DNA of 64,000 bases from Phocoena phocoena (taxonomy: Eukaryota > Chordata > Mammalia > Artiodactyla > Phocoenidae), in the NCBI RefSeq assembly GCF_963924675.1, contig NW_027077452.1:434001-498000 (forward strand), given 5' to 3'. Shown piece by piece: positions 37,763 through 49,995 of the stretch. The position numbers were made by a program, and so were the translations under genes. Under the pieces are notes generated by a model. The model saw only the letters and a program-made list of their open reading frames with translations, did no database searches and was not told where the DNA came from. Within the stretch, counting starts at the first letter, position 1; the number at the start of each line of letters is the position of its first letter.

Positions 37763-39509
37763 TGTAGATTTCCTTTACAGGCCTGCTTGGTTGGCCAAAA
37801 AGGGCATATGCGTTTTTTCCTGAATATATTCAGGAAAAAACGCATACGCCCTTTTTGGCCAAGTGCATCATTGTCGACGTTGTGCCTCTTTTCCTATGCT
37901 TTCAGGGCAATTCCAGTCTACCCCCTGCAATCGTTTTCCTGAAATTCTGCCCCGCTTTCAAGTCCCCTTCGCAGGCTTACTTCAATATATTTTTGGAGGA
38001 GAGCTGTCATTTATAACTCTGCAGGTTTGTGAAGTACAGTGCCCCTGAGCTCTTTTCTTCAACTCGCTTTCTTGTGAGCTGGGCACAAAACCGCAGCATT
38101 GCTTCAGGCCCTAATCTGTTTCCGGCAGGGTACGTTGAGCCTTTGGTTAATTCCTCTTCCTGGTGGGCAATGAGAGTTACATTTGCCCGTGCAGACACCT
38201 ACAGCTAGTCTCTCATTGGTTCTCCCTATTCCTGTTCATCTTGCACAGAAATTGCAAGCTGTGCCATAGAGGAGGTTAAAGGCACTGACTCTCCATGCGG
38301 GGAGAGTGTTAGTAAAGCATCTGGAATGGTGAACCCGAGGATCAGGATACGAAAACTGAGATGCATTTTAAATCGTTTCCCAATCACACGGTAGACGATA
38401 CTCTGTGTTTCCCATGCATGTTTTAGCTGGAGTAAGAATGACTTGAACCTGAAGAGTTGGGACCCATGGAATGGGTACCATGGAGTATGACTTCAAAGGG
38501 TCTGCATTTGCTCACCGAAACTCACCAATGCTATCAGCCTGAAGTGTCCAGCCTTATGTTTCAACCAGCTCTGGGTGTAGATGTGGTCAATCCCGGTTGC
38601 ATCACATGCCCTGAGTGAATTATTTAAGAATTGCTCTGTATTTCACTGTCTTTGTGTTTTGTTTTCGAAATTTATTTTGATAATGGGATTTATCGGATTT
38701 TCACTGCTGCGTTTCGGCCGCTGTACACACGCTTGATTCTCTTACGGAGACATATATTTCCATGGGTTTTAAGATTCTTCCTAGTCAGGTATATTCCTAG
38801 GCGTTGAATATGTGGTGTTGGGTCCATTTCGTTGAGCAAGGAGTAGGTCTTGTCTATTACATATTTGGCTTATGGAAAGTTATCTGTGCTAATTTCAGTC
38901 TCTGGTTTTATGCAGCACCCCAAGGCACCTTTCCCCATAAGCAAGCACTAGTTGGTTTTCTAAATTTGAGACCCTGTTCTTTTTTGTAATTCAGTTCATG
39001 TGTAGTCAAGTTTACATTCCGTGTATTAGTGATATCTTATGATGTTTCTTTTTCTGTGTGACATAGTTCACGTAGAATCACCGTACCTGCATCCACTCAC
39101 TATGCCGCTACGGGCCTGATGACGCAGATTTCATTGCTGAGTGATATTGCATTGTACGTACGTGCCACAACTTCTTTATCCATTTTTTGCTTTCTGGGAT
39201 ATTTACCTGATACTGTACACGAGCTTCTTGTGAACACAGCCGTCCCAAATATTGGGGTGGCTGTCTGTTTTTGATTTTAATTTCCGTAAGCTATAGGACC
39301 ATAAGTGGAAGTGCCATAGGCTGTGTTGCTTTGTTTCTTACGTGTTTCAGGAAACACCATACATTTCTCCAGGGTGGCTCCTGGCAATTTACATCCTGCC
39401 AATCAGCATAACAAGGCTCCCTGTTCTCCATATCCTGTCCTACCTTTCTGGATTTTACACTTTTTTCAGATGGCCCTTTTGCCCATGGGGCAGTGAGACT
39501 TCATTGTAG
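37763..39509 (+). repeat. Satellite unit 23 (full length)
   Basis: Length 1747 bp. Palindrome at 37791-37862 has one mismatch (GGCATATG). It begins with TGTAGATTT and carries CTCCATGCGGGG and GAATGACTTG like units 19 and 21, but keeps the 7 bp. The G-run is broken (CCCATGGGGC near 39482). CTGTTC is followed by a T6 tract near 38980. Confidence 0.97.
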
Positions 39510-41256
39510 TGCAGATTTCCTTTACAGGCTTGCTTGGTTGGCCAAAAAGGGCATATGCGTTTTTTCCTGAATATATTCAGGAAAAAACGCATACGCCCTT
39601 TTTGGCCAAGTGCATCATTGTCGACGTTCTGCCTCTTTTCCTATGCTTTCAGGGCAATTCCAGTCTACCCCCTGCAATCGTTTTCCTGAAATACTGCCCT
39701 GTTTTCAAGTCCCCTTCGCAGGCTTACTTCAATATATTTTTGGAGGATAGCTGTCATTTATAACTCTGCAGGTTTGTGAATTACAGTGCCCCTGAGCTCC
39801 TTTCTTCAACTCGCTTTCTTGTGAGCTGGGCACAAAACCGCAGGATTGCTTCAGGCCCTAATCTGTTTCCAGCAGGGCACACTGAGCCTTTGTTTAATTC
39901 CTCTTCCTGGTGGGCAATGAGCGTTACATTTGCCCGTGCAGACACCTACAGCTAGTCTCTCATTGGTTCTCCCTATTCCTGTTCATCTTGCACAGAAATT
40001 GCAAGCTGTGCCAAAGAGGAGGTTAAAGGCACTGACTCTCCAAGCGGGGAAAGTGTTAGTAAAGCATCTGGAATGGTGAACCCGAGGACCAGGATACGAA
40101 AACTGAGATGCATTTTAAATCGTTTCCCAATCACACGGTGGACGATACTCTGGGTTTCCCATGCATGTTTTAGCTGGAGGAAGAATGCCTTGAACCTGGA
40201 GAGTTGGGACCCATGGAATGGGTACCATGCAGTATGACTTCAAAGGGTCTGCATTTACTCACCGAAACTCACCAGTGCTATCAGCCAGAAGTGTCCAGCC
40301 TTATGTCTCAACCAGCTCTGGGTGTAGATGTGGTAAATCCCGGTTGCATCACATGCCCTGAGTGAATTATTTAAGAATTGCTCTCTATTTCACTGTCTTT
40401 TTGTTTTGTTTTCGAAATTTATTTTGATAATGGGATTTATCGGATTTTCACTGCTGCGTTTCGGCCGCTGTACACACGCTTGTTTCTCTTACGGAGACAT
40501 ATATTTCCATGGGTTTTAAGATTCTTCCTAGTCATGTATATTCCTAGGCGTTGAATATGTGGTGTTGGGTCCATTTCATTGAGCAAGGAGTAGGTCTTGT
40601 CTATTACATATTTGGCTTATGGAAAGTTATCTGTGCTAATTTCAGCCTCTGGTTTTATGCAGCACCTCAAGCCACCTTTGCCCATAAGCAAGCACTAGTT
40701 GGTTTTCTAAATTTGACACCCTGTTCTGTTTTGTAATTCAATTCATGTGTAGTCAAGTTTACATTCCGTGTATTAGTGATATCTTATGATGTTTCTTTTT
40801 CTGTGTGACGTAGTTCACGTAGAATCACCGTACCTGCATCCACTCACTATGCCGCTACGGGCCTGATGACGCAGATTTCATTGCTGAGTGATATTGCATT
40901 GTACCTACGTGCCACAACTTCTTTATCCATTTTTTGCTTTCTGGGATATTTACCTGATACTGTAGACGAGCTTCTTGTGAACACAGCTGTCCCAAATATT
41001 GGGGTGGCTGTCTGTTTTTGATTTTAATTTCCGTAAGCTATAGGACCATAAGTGGAAGTGCCATAGGCTGTGTTGCTTTGTTTCTTACGTGTTTCAGGAA
41101 ACACCATACACTTCTCCAGGGTGGCTGCTGGCAATTTACATCCTGCCAATCAGCATAACAAGGCTCCCTGTTCTCCATATCCTGTCCTACCTTTCTGGAT
41201 TTTACACTTTTTTCAGATGGCCCTTTTGCCCGGGGGGCAGTGAGACTTCATTGTAG
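39510..41256 (+). repeat. Satellite unit 24
   Basis: Length 1747 bp, type A, G6. Palindrome at 39538-39609 has one mismatch (GGCATATG). The core ACGTACGT is broken to ACCTACGT near 40902. Confidence 0.97.
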
Positions 41257-43004
41257 TGCAGATTTCCTTTACAGGCTTGCTTGGTTGGCCAAAAAGGGCG
41301 TATGCGTTTTTTCCTGAATATATTCAGGAAAAAACGCATACGCCCTTTTTGGCCAAGTGCATCATTGTCGATGTTCTGCCTCTTTTCCTATGCTTTCAGG
41401 GCAATTCCAGTCTACCCCCTGCAATCGTTTTCCTGAAATTCTGCCCCGCTTTCAAGTCCCCTTCGCAGGCTTACTTCAATATATTTTTGGAGGAGAGCTG
41501 TCATTTATAACTCTGCATGTTTGTGAAGTACAGTGCCCCTGAGCTCCTTTCTTCAACTCGCTTTCTTGTGAGCTGGGCACAAAACTGCAGGATTGCTTCA
41601 GGCCCTAATCTGTTTCCAGCAGGGCACGCTGAGCCTTTGTTTAATTCCTCTTCCTGGTGGGCAATGAGCGTTACATTTGCCCGTGCAGACACCTACAGCT
41701 AGTCTCTCATTGGTTCTCCCTATTCCTGTTCATCTTGCACAGAAATGGCAAGCTGTGCCAAACAGGAGGTTAAAGGCACTGACTCTCCAAGCGGGGAGAG
41801 TGTTAGTAAAGCATCTGGAATGGTGAACCCGAGGACCAGGATACGAAAACTGAGATGCATTTTAAATCGTTTCCCAATCACACGGTGGACGATACTCTGG
41901 GTTTCCCATGCATGTTTTAGCTGGAGGAAGAATGCCTTGAACCTGGAGAGTTGGGACCCATGGAATGGGTACCATGCAGTATGACTTCAAAGGGTCTGCA
42001 TTTGCTCACCGAAACTCACCAGTGCTATCAGCCAGAAGTGTCCAGCCTTATGTCTCAACCAGCTCTGGGTGTAGATGTGGTCAATCCCGGTTGCATCACA
42101 TGCCCTGAGTGAATTATTTAAGAATTCCTCTCTATTTCACTGTCTTTGTGTTTTGTTTTCAAAATTTATTTTGATAATGGGATTTATCGGATTTTCACTG
42201 CTGCGTTTCGTCCGCTGTACACACGCTTGATTCTCTTACGGAGACATATATATCCATGGGTTTTAAGATTCTTCCTAGTCAGGTATATTCCTAGGCGTTG
42301 AATATGTGGTGTTGAGTCCATTTCGTTGAGCAAGGAGTAGGTCTTGTCTATTACATATTTGGCTTATGGAATGTTATCTGTGCTAATTTCAGACTCTGGT
42401 TTTATGCAGCACCCCAACGCACCTTTCCCCATAAGCAAGCACTAGTTGGTTTTCTAAATTTGAGACCCTGTTCTGTTTTGTAATTCAGTTCATGTGTAGT
42501 CAAGTTTACATTCCGTGTATTAGTGATATCTTATGATGTTTCTTTTTCTGTGTGACGTAGTTCACGTAGAATCACCGTACCTGCATCCACTTACTATGCC
42601 GCTACGGGCCTGATGACACAGATTTCATTGCTGAGTGATATTGCATTGTACGTACTTGCCACAACTTCTTTATCCATTTTTTGCTTTCTGGGATATTTAC
42701 CTGATACTGTAGACGAGCTTCTTGTGAACACAGCTGTCCCAAATATTGGGGTAGCTGTCTGTTTTTGATTTTAATTTCCATAAGCTATAGGACCATAAGT
42801 GGAAGTGCCATAGGCTGTGTTGCTGTGTTTCTTACGTGTTTCAGGAAACACCATACACTTCTCCAGGGTGGCTGCTGGCAATTTACATCCTGCCAATCAG
42901 CATAACAAGGCTCCCTGTTCTCCATATCCTGTCCTACCTTTCTGGATTTTACACTTTTTTCAGATGGCCCTTTTGCCCGGGGGGGCAGTGAGATTTCATT
43001 GTAG
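41257..43004 (+). repeat. Satellite unit 25
   Basis: Length 1748 bp (G7), type A with the GAGTCC/GGAATG pair. Perfect palindrome at 41285-41356. The PstI-type CTGCAG near 41513 is changed to CTGCATG. Confidence 0.97.
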
Positions 43005-44751
43005 TGCAGATTTCCTTTACAGGCTTGCTTGGTTGGCCAAAAAGGGCGTATGCGTTTTTTCCTGAATATATTCAGGAAAAAACGCATACGCCCTTTTTGG
43101 CCAAGTGCATCATTGTCGACGTTGTGCCTCTTTTCCTATGCTTTCAGGGCAATTCCAGTCTACCCCCTGCAATCGTTTTCCTGAAATTCAGCCCCGCTTT
43201 CAAGTCCCCTTCGCAGGCTTACTTCAATATATTTTTGGAGGATAGCTGTCATTTATAACTCTGCAGGTTTGTGAAGTACAGTGCCCCTGAGCTCCTTTCT
43301 TCAACTCGCTTTCTTGTGAGCTGGGCACAAAACCGCATGATTGCTTCAGGCCCTAATCTGTTTCCAGCAGGGCACACTGAGCCTTTGTTTAATTCCTCTT
43401 CCTGGTGGGCAATGAGCGTTACATTTGGCCGTGCAGACACCTACAGCTAGTCTCTCATTGGTTCTCCCTATTCCTGTTCATCTTGCACAGAAATTGCAAG
43501 CTGTGCGAAACAGGAGGTTAAAGGCACTGACTCTCCAAGCGGGGAGAGTGATACTAAAGCATCTGGAATGGTGAACCCGAGGACCATGATACGAAAACTG
43601 AGATGCATTTTAAATCATTTCCCAATCACACGGTGGACGATACTCTGGGTTTCCCATGCATGTTTTAGCTGGAGGAAGAATCCCTTGAACCTGGAGAGTT
43701 GGGACCCATGGAATGGGTACCATGCAGTATGACTTCAAAGGGTCTGCATTTGCTCACCGAAACTCACCAATGCTATCAGCCTGAAGTGTCCAGCCTTATG
43801 TCTCAACCAGCTCTGGGTGTAGATGTGGTCAATCCCGGTTGCATCACATGCCCTGAGTGAATTATTTAAGAATTGCTCTCTATTTCACTGTCTTTGTGTT
43901 TTGTTTTCGAAATTTATTTTGATAATGGGATTTATCGGATTTTCACTGCTGCGTTTCGGCCGCTGTACACACGCTTGATTCTCTTACGGAGACATATATA
44001 TCCATGGGTTTTAAGATTCTTCCTAGTCAGGTATATTCCTAGGCGTTGAATATGTGGTGTTGGGTCCATTTCGTTGAGCAAGGAGTAGGTCTTGTCTATT
44101 ACATATTTGGCTTATGGAAAGTTACTGTGCTAATTTCAGTCTCTGGTTTTATGCAGCACCCCAACGCACCTTTCCCCATAAGCAAGCACTAGTTGGTTTT
44201 CTAAATTTGAGACCCTGTTCTTTTTTGTAATTCAGTTCATGTGTAGTCAAGTTTACATTCCGTGTATTAGTGATATCTTATGATGTTTCTTTTTCTGTGT
44301 GACGTAGTTCACGTAGAATCACCGTACCTGCATCCACTCACTATGCCGCTACGGGCCTGATGACACAGATTTCATTGCTGAGTGATATTGCATTGTATGT
44401 ACGTGCCACAACTTCTTTATCCATTTTTTGCTTTCTGGGATATTTACCTGATACTGTAGACGAGCTTCTTGTGAACACAGCCGTCCCAAATATTGGGGTG
44501 GCTGTCTGTTTTTGATTTTAATTTCCGTAAGCTATAGGACCATAAGTGGAAGTGCCATAGGCTGTGTTGCTTTGTTTCTTACGTGTTTCAGGAAACACCA
44601 TACACTTCTCCAGGGTGGCTGCTGGCAATTTACACCCTGCCAATCAGCATAACAAGGCTCCCTGTTCTCCATATCCTGTCCTACCTTTCTGGATTTTACA
44701 CTTTTTTCAGATGGCCCTTTTGCCCGGGGGGGCAGTGAGATTTCAATGTAT
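43005..44751 (+). repeat. Satellite unit 26
   Basis: Length 1747 bp (G7; one base lost in GTTACTGTG near 44121). Perfect palindrome at 43033-43104. First unit with AAATTCAGCCCCG instead of AAATTCTGCCCCG near 43185, a marker that continues to unit 37. Confidence 0.97.
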
Positions 44752-46499
44752 TGCAGATTTCCTTTACAGGCTTGCTTGGTTGGCCAAAAAGGGCGTATGA
44801 GTTTTTTCCTGAATATATTTAGGAAAAAACGCATACGCCCTTTTTAGCCAAGTGCATCATTGTCGACGTTGTGCCTCTTTTCCTATGCTTTCAGGGCAAT
44901 TCCAGTCTACTCCCTGCAATCGTTTTCCTGAAATTCAGCCCCGCTTTCAAGTCCCCTTCGCAGGCTTACTTCAATATATTTTTGGAGGATAGCTGTCATT
45001 TATAACTCTGCAGGTTTGTGAATTACAGTGCCCCTGAGCTCCTTTCTTCAACTCGCTTTCTTGTGAGCTGGGCACAAAACCGCAGGATTGCTTCAGGCCC
45101 TAATCTGTTTCCAGCAGGGCACACTGAGCCTTTGTTTAATTCCTCTTCCTGGTGGGCAATGAGCGTTACATTTGCCCGTGCAGACACCTACAGCTAGTCT
45201 CTCATTGGTTCTCCCTATTCCTGTTCATCTTGCACAGAAATGGCAAGCTGTGCGAAACAGGAGGTTAAAGGCACTGACTCTCCAAGCGGGGAGAGTGTTA
45301 GTAAAGCATCTGGAATGGTGATCCCGAGGACCAGGATACGAAAACTGAGATGCATTTTAAATCGTTTCCCAATCACACGGTGGACGATATTCTGGGTTTC
45401 CCATGCATGTTTTAGCTGGAGTAAGAATGCCTTGAACCTGGAGAGTTGGGACCCATGGAATGGGTACCATGCAGTATGACTTCAAAGGGTCTGCATTTGC
45501 TCACTGAAACTCACCAGTGCTATCAGCCAGAAGTGTCCAGCCTTATGTCTCAACCAGCTCTGGGTGTAGATGTGGTCAATCCCGGTTGCATCACATGCCC
45601 TGAGTGAATTATTTAAGAATTGCTCTCTATTTCACTGTCTTTGTGTTTTGTTTTCGAAATTTATTTTGATAATGGGATTTATCGGATTTTCACTGCTGCA
45701 TTTCCGCCGCTGTACATACGCTTGATTCTCTTACGGAGACATATATATCCATGGGTTTTAAGATTCTTCCTAGTCAGGTATATTCGTAGGCGTTGAATAT
45801 GTGGTGTTGAGTCCATTTCGTTGAGCAAGGAGTAGGTCTTGTCTATTACATATTTGGCTTATGGAATGTTATCTGTGCTAATTTCAGTCTCTGGTTTTAT
45901 GCAGCACCCCAACGCACATTTCCCCATAAGCAAGCACTAGTTGGTTTTCTAAATTTGAGACCATGTTCTGTTTTGTAATTCAGTTCATGTGTAGTCAAGT
46001 TTACATTCCGTGTATTAGTGATATCTTATGATGTTTCTTTTTCTGTGTGACGTAGTTCACGTAGAATCACCGTACCTGCATCCACTGACTCTGCCGCTAC
46101 GGGCCTGATGACACAGATTTCATTGCTGAGTGATATTGCATTGCACGTACGTGCCACAACTTCTTTATCCATTTTTTTCTTTCTGGCATATTTACCTGAT
46201 ACTGTAGACGAGCTTCTTGTGAACACAGCCGTCCCAAATATTGGGGTGGCTGTCTGTTTTTGATTTTAATTTCCGTAAGCTATAGGACCATAAGTGGAAG
46301 TGCCATAGGCTGTGTTGCTTTGTTTCTTACGTGTTTCAGGAAACACCATACACTTCTCCAGGGTGGCTGCTGGCAATTTACATCCTGCCAATCAGCATAA
46401 CAAGGCTCCCTGTTCTCCATATCCTGTCCTACCTTTCTGGATTTTGCACTTCTTTCAGACGGCCCTTTTGCCCGGGGGGGCAGTGAGATTTCATTGTAG
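44752..46499 (+). repeat. Satellite unit 27
   Basis: Length 1748 bp. Palindrome at 44780-44851 has three mismatches (GTATGAG left; TATTTAGG and TTTTTAGCC right). It carries the left-arm GA change seen later in units 29, 30, 32 and 33, but without the matching right-arm change. Confidence 0.97.
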
Positions 46500-48247
46500 T
46501 GCAGATTTCCTTTACAGGCTTGCTTGGTTGGCCAAAAAGGGCGTATGCGTTTTTTCCTGAATATATTCAGGAAAAAACGCATACGCCCTTTTTGGCCAAG
46601 TGCATCATTGTCGACGTTCTGCCTCTTTTCCTATGCTTTCAGGGCAATTCCAGTCTACCCCCTGAAATCGTTTTCTTGAAATTCAGCCCCGCTTTCAAGT
46701 CCCCTTCGCAGGCTTACTTCAATATATTTTTGGAGGATAGCTGTCATTTATAACTCTGCAGGTTTGTGAAGTACAGTGCCCCTGAGCTCCTTTCTTCAAC
46801 TCGCTTTCTTGTGAGCTGGGCACAAAACCGCAGGATTGCTTCAGGCCCTAATCTGTTTCCAGCAGGGCACACTGAGCCTTTGTTTAATTCCTCTTCCTGG
46901 TGGGCAATGAGCGTTACATTTGCCCGTGCAGACACCTACAGCTAGTCTCTCATTGGTTCTCCCTATTCCTGTTCATCTTGCACAGAAATGGCAAGCTGTG
47001 CCAAACAGGAGGTTAAAGGCACTGACTCTCCAAGCGGGGAGAGTGTTAGTAAAGCATCTGGAATGGTGAACCCGAGGACCAGGATACGAAAACTGAGATG
47101 CATTTTAAATCGTTTCCCAATCACACGGTGGACGATATTCTGGGTTTCCCATGCATGTTTTAGCTGGAGGAAGAATGCCTTGAACCTGGAGAGTTGGGAC
47201 CCATGGAATGGGTACCATGCAGTATGACTTCAAAGGGTCTGCATTTGCTCACCGAAACTCACCAGAGCTACCAGCCAGAAGTGTCCAGCCTTATGTCTCA
47301 ACCAGCTCTGGGTGTAGATGTGGTCCATCCCGGTTGCATCACATGCCCTGAGTGAATTATTTAAGAATTGCTCTCTATTTCACTGTCTTTGTGTTTTGTT
47401 TTCGAAATTTATTTTGATAATGGGATTTATCGGATTTTCACTGCTGCATTTCCGCCGCTGTACACACGCTTGATTCTCTTACGGAGACATATATATCCAT
47501 GGGTTTTAAGATTCTTCCTAGTCAGGTATATTCCTAGGCGTTGAATATGTGGTGTTGAGTCCATTTCGTTGAGCAAGGAGTAGGTCTTGTCTATTACATA
47601 TTTGGCTTATGGAATGTTATCTGTGCTAATTTCAGTCTCTGGTTTTATGCAGCAACCCAAGGCACCTTTCCCCATAAGCAAGCACTAGTTGGTTTTCTAA
47701 ATTTGAGACCCTGTTCTGTTTTGTAATTCAGTTCATGTGTAGTCAAGTTTACATTCCGTGTATTAGTGATATCTTATGATGTTTCTTTTTCTGTGTGACG
47801 TAGTTCACGTAGAATCACCGTACCTGCATCCACTCACTATGCCGCTACGGGCCTGATGACACAGATTTCATTGCTGAGTGATATTGCATTGCACGTACGT
47901 GCCACAACTTCTTTATCCATTTTTTGCTTTCTGGGATATTTACCTGATACTGTAGACGAGCTTCTTGTGAACACAGCCGTCCCAAATATTGGGGTGGCTG
48001 TCTGTTTTTGATTTTAATTTCCGTAAGCTATAGGACCATAAGTGGAAGTGCCGTAGGCTGTGTTGCTTTGTTTCTTACGTGTTTCAGGAAACACCATACA
48101 CTTCTCCAGGGTGGCTGCTGGCAATTTACATCCTGCCAATTAGCATAACAAGGCTCCCTGTTCTCCATATCCTGTCCTACCTTTCTGGATTTTACACTTT
48201 TTTCAGATGGCCCTTTTGCCCGGTGGGGCAGTGAGATTTCATTGTAG
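46500..48247 (+). repeat. Satellite unit 28
   Basis: Length 1748 bp. Perfect palindrome at 46528-46599. The 3' part from about 47663 (GTGCCGTAGG near 48046; CCAATTAGC near 48136; CCGGTGGGGC) is copied in unit 31 at a 5,244-bp offset. Confidence 0.97.
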
Positions 48248-49995
48248 TGCAGATTTCCTTTACAGGCTTGCTTGGTTGGCCAAAAAGGGCGTATGAGTTT
48301 TTTCCTGAATATATTCAGGAAAAAACGAATACGCCCTTTTTGGCCAAGTGCATCATTGTCGACGTTGTGCCTCTTTTCCTATGCTTTCAGGGCAATTCCA
48401 GTCTACCCCCTGCAATCGTTTTCCTGAAATTCAGCCCCGCTTTCAAGTCCCCTTCGCAGGCTTACTTCAATATATTTTTGGAGGATAGCTGTCATTTATA
48501 TCTCTGCAGGTTTGTGAAGTACAGTGCCCCTGAGCTCCTTTCTTCAACTCGCTTTCTTGTGAGCTGGGCACAAAACCGCAGGATTGCTTCAGGCCCTAAT
48601 CTGTTTCCAGCAGGGCACAGTGAGCCTTTGTTTAATTCCTCTTCCTGGTGGGCAATGAGCGTTACATTTGCCCGTGCAGACACCTACAGCTAGTCTCTCA
48701 TTGGTTCTCCCTATTCCTGTTCATCTTGCACAGAAATTGCAAGCTGTGCGAAACAGGAGGTTAAAGGCACTGACTCTCCAAGCGGGGAGAGTGTTAGTAA
48801 AGCATCTGGAATGGTGAACCCGAGGACCAGGATACGAAAACTGAGATGCATTTTAAATCATTTCCCAATCACATGGTGGACGATACTCTGGGTTTCCCAT
48901 GCATGTTTTAGCTGGAGGAAGAATCCCTTGAACCTGGAGAGTTGGGACCTATGGAATGGGTACGATGCAGTATGACTTCAAAGGGTCTGCATTTGCTCAC
49001 CGAAACTCACCAATGCTATCAGCCTGAAGTGTCCAGCCTTATGTCTCAACCAGCTCTGGGTGTAGATGTGGTCCATCCCGGTTGCATCACATGCCCTGAG
49101 TGAATTATTTAAGAATTGCTCTCTATTTCACTGTCTTTGTGTTTTGTTTTCGAAATTTATTTTGATAATGGGATTTATCGGATTTTCACTGCTGCATTTC
49201 CGCCGCTGTACACACGCTTGATTCTCTTACGGAGACATATATATCCATGGGTTTTAAGATTCTTCCTAGTCAGGTATATTCCTAGGCGTTGAATATGTGG
49301 TGTTGAGTCCATTTCGTTGAGCAAGGAGTAGGTCTTGTCTATTACATATTTGGCTTATGGAATGTTATCTGTGCTAATTTCAGTCTCTGGTTTTATGCAG
49401 CAACCCAAGGCACCTTTCCCCATAAGCAAGCACTAGTTGGTTTTCTAAATTTGAGACCCTGTTCTGTTTTGTAATTCAGTTCATGTGTAGTCAAGTTTAC
49501 ATTCCGTGTATTAGTGATATCTTATGATGTTTCTTTTTCTGTGTGACGTAGTTCACGTAGAATCACCGTACCTGCATCCACTCACTATGCCGCTACGGGC
49601 CTGATGACACAGATTTCATTGCTGAGTGATATTGCATTGCACGTACGTGCCACAACTTCTTTATCCATTTTTTGCTTTCTGGGATATTTACCTGATACTG
49701 TAGACGAGCTTCTTGTGAACACAGCCGTCCCAAATATTGGGGTGGCTGTCTGTTTTTGATTTTAATTTCCGTAAGCTATAGGACCATAAGTGGAAGTGCC
49801 ATAGGCTGTGTTGCTTTGTTTCTTACGTGTTTCAGGAAACACCATACACTTCTCCAGGGTGGCTGCTGGCAATTTACATCCTGCCAATCAGCATAACAAG
49901 GCTCCCTGTTCTCCATATCCTGTCCTACGTTTCTGGATTTTACACTTTTTTCAGATGGCCCTTTTGCCCGGTGGGGCAGTGAGATTTCATTGTAG
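48248..49995 (+). repeat. Satellite unit 29 (GA-palindrome subfamily)
   Basis: Length 1748 bp. Palindrome at 48276-48347 has paired arm changes (GTATGAG left, ACGAATAC right). A TAA is changed to TAT near 48499, opening a 148-codon frame (48247-48693) also present in its copy, unit 32. G-run variant CCGGTGGGGC. Confidence 0.97.
48276..48347. repeat. Palindrome variant with tandem G-A mismatch (units 29, 30, 32, 33)
   Basis: The left arm has GTATGAG for GTATGCG and the right arm has ACGAATAC for ACGCATAC. When the arms pair, the two changed bases give adjacent G-A oppositions with 5'-GA-3' on both strands. Equivalents lie at 50024-50095, 53520-53591 and 55268-55339. Unit 27 (44780-44851) has only the left-arm change. 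Confidence 0.9.

Noticed and set aside
48247..48693. 148-codon frames in units 29 and 32 (also 53491-53937)
   Set aside because: Both come from one TAA-to-TAT change shared through duplication. The start is GTG and the frame is closed in all other units.
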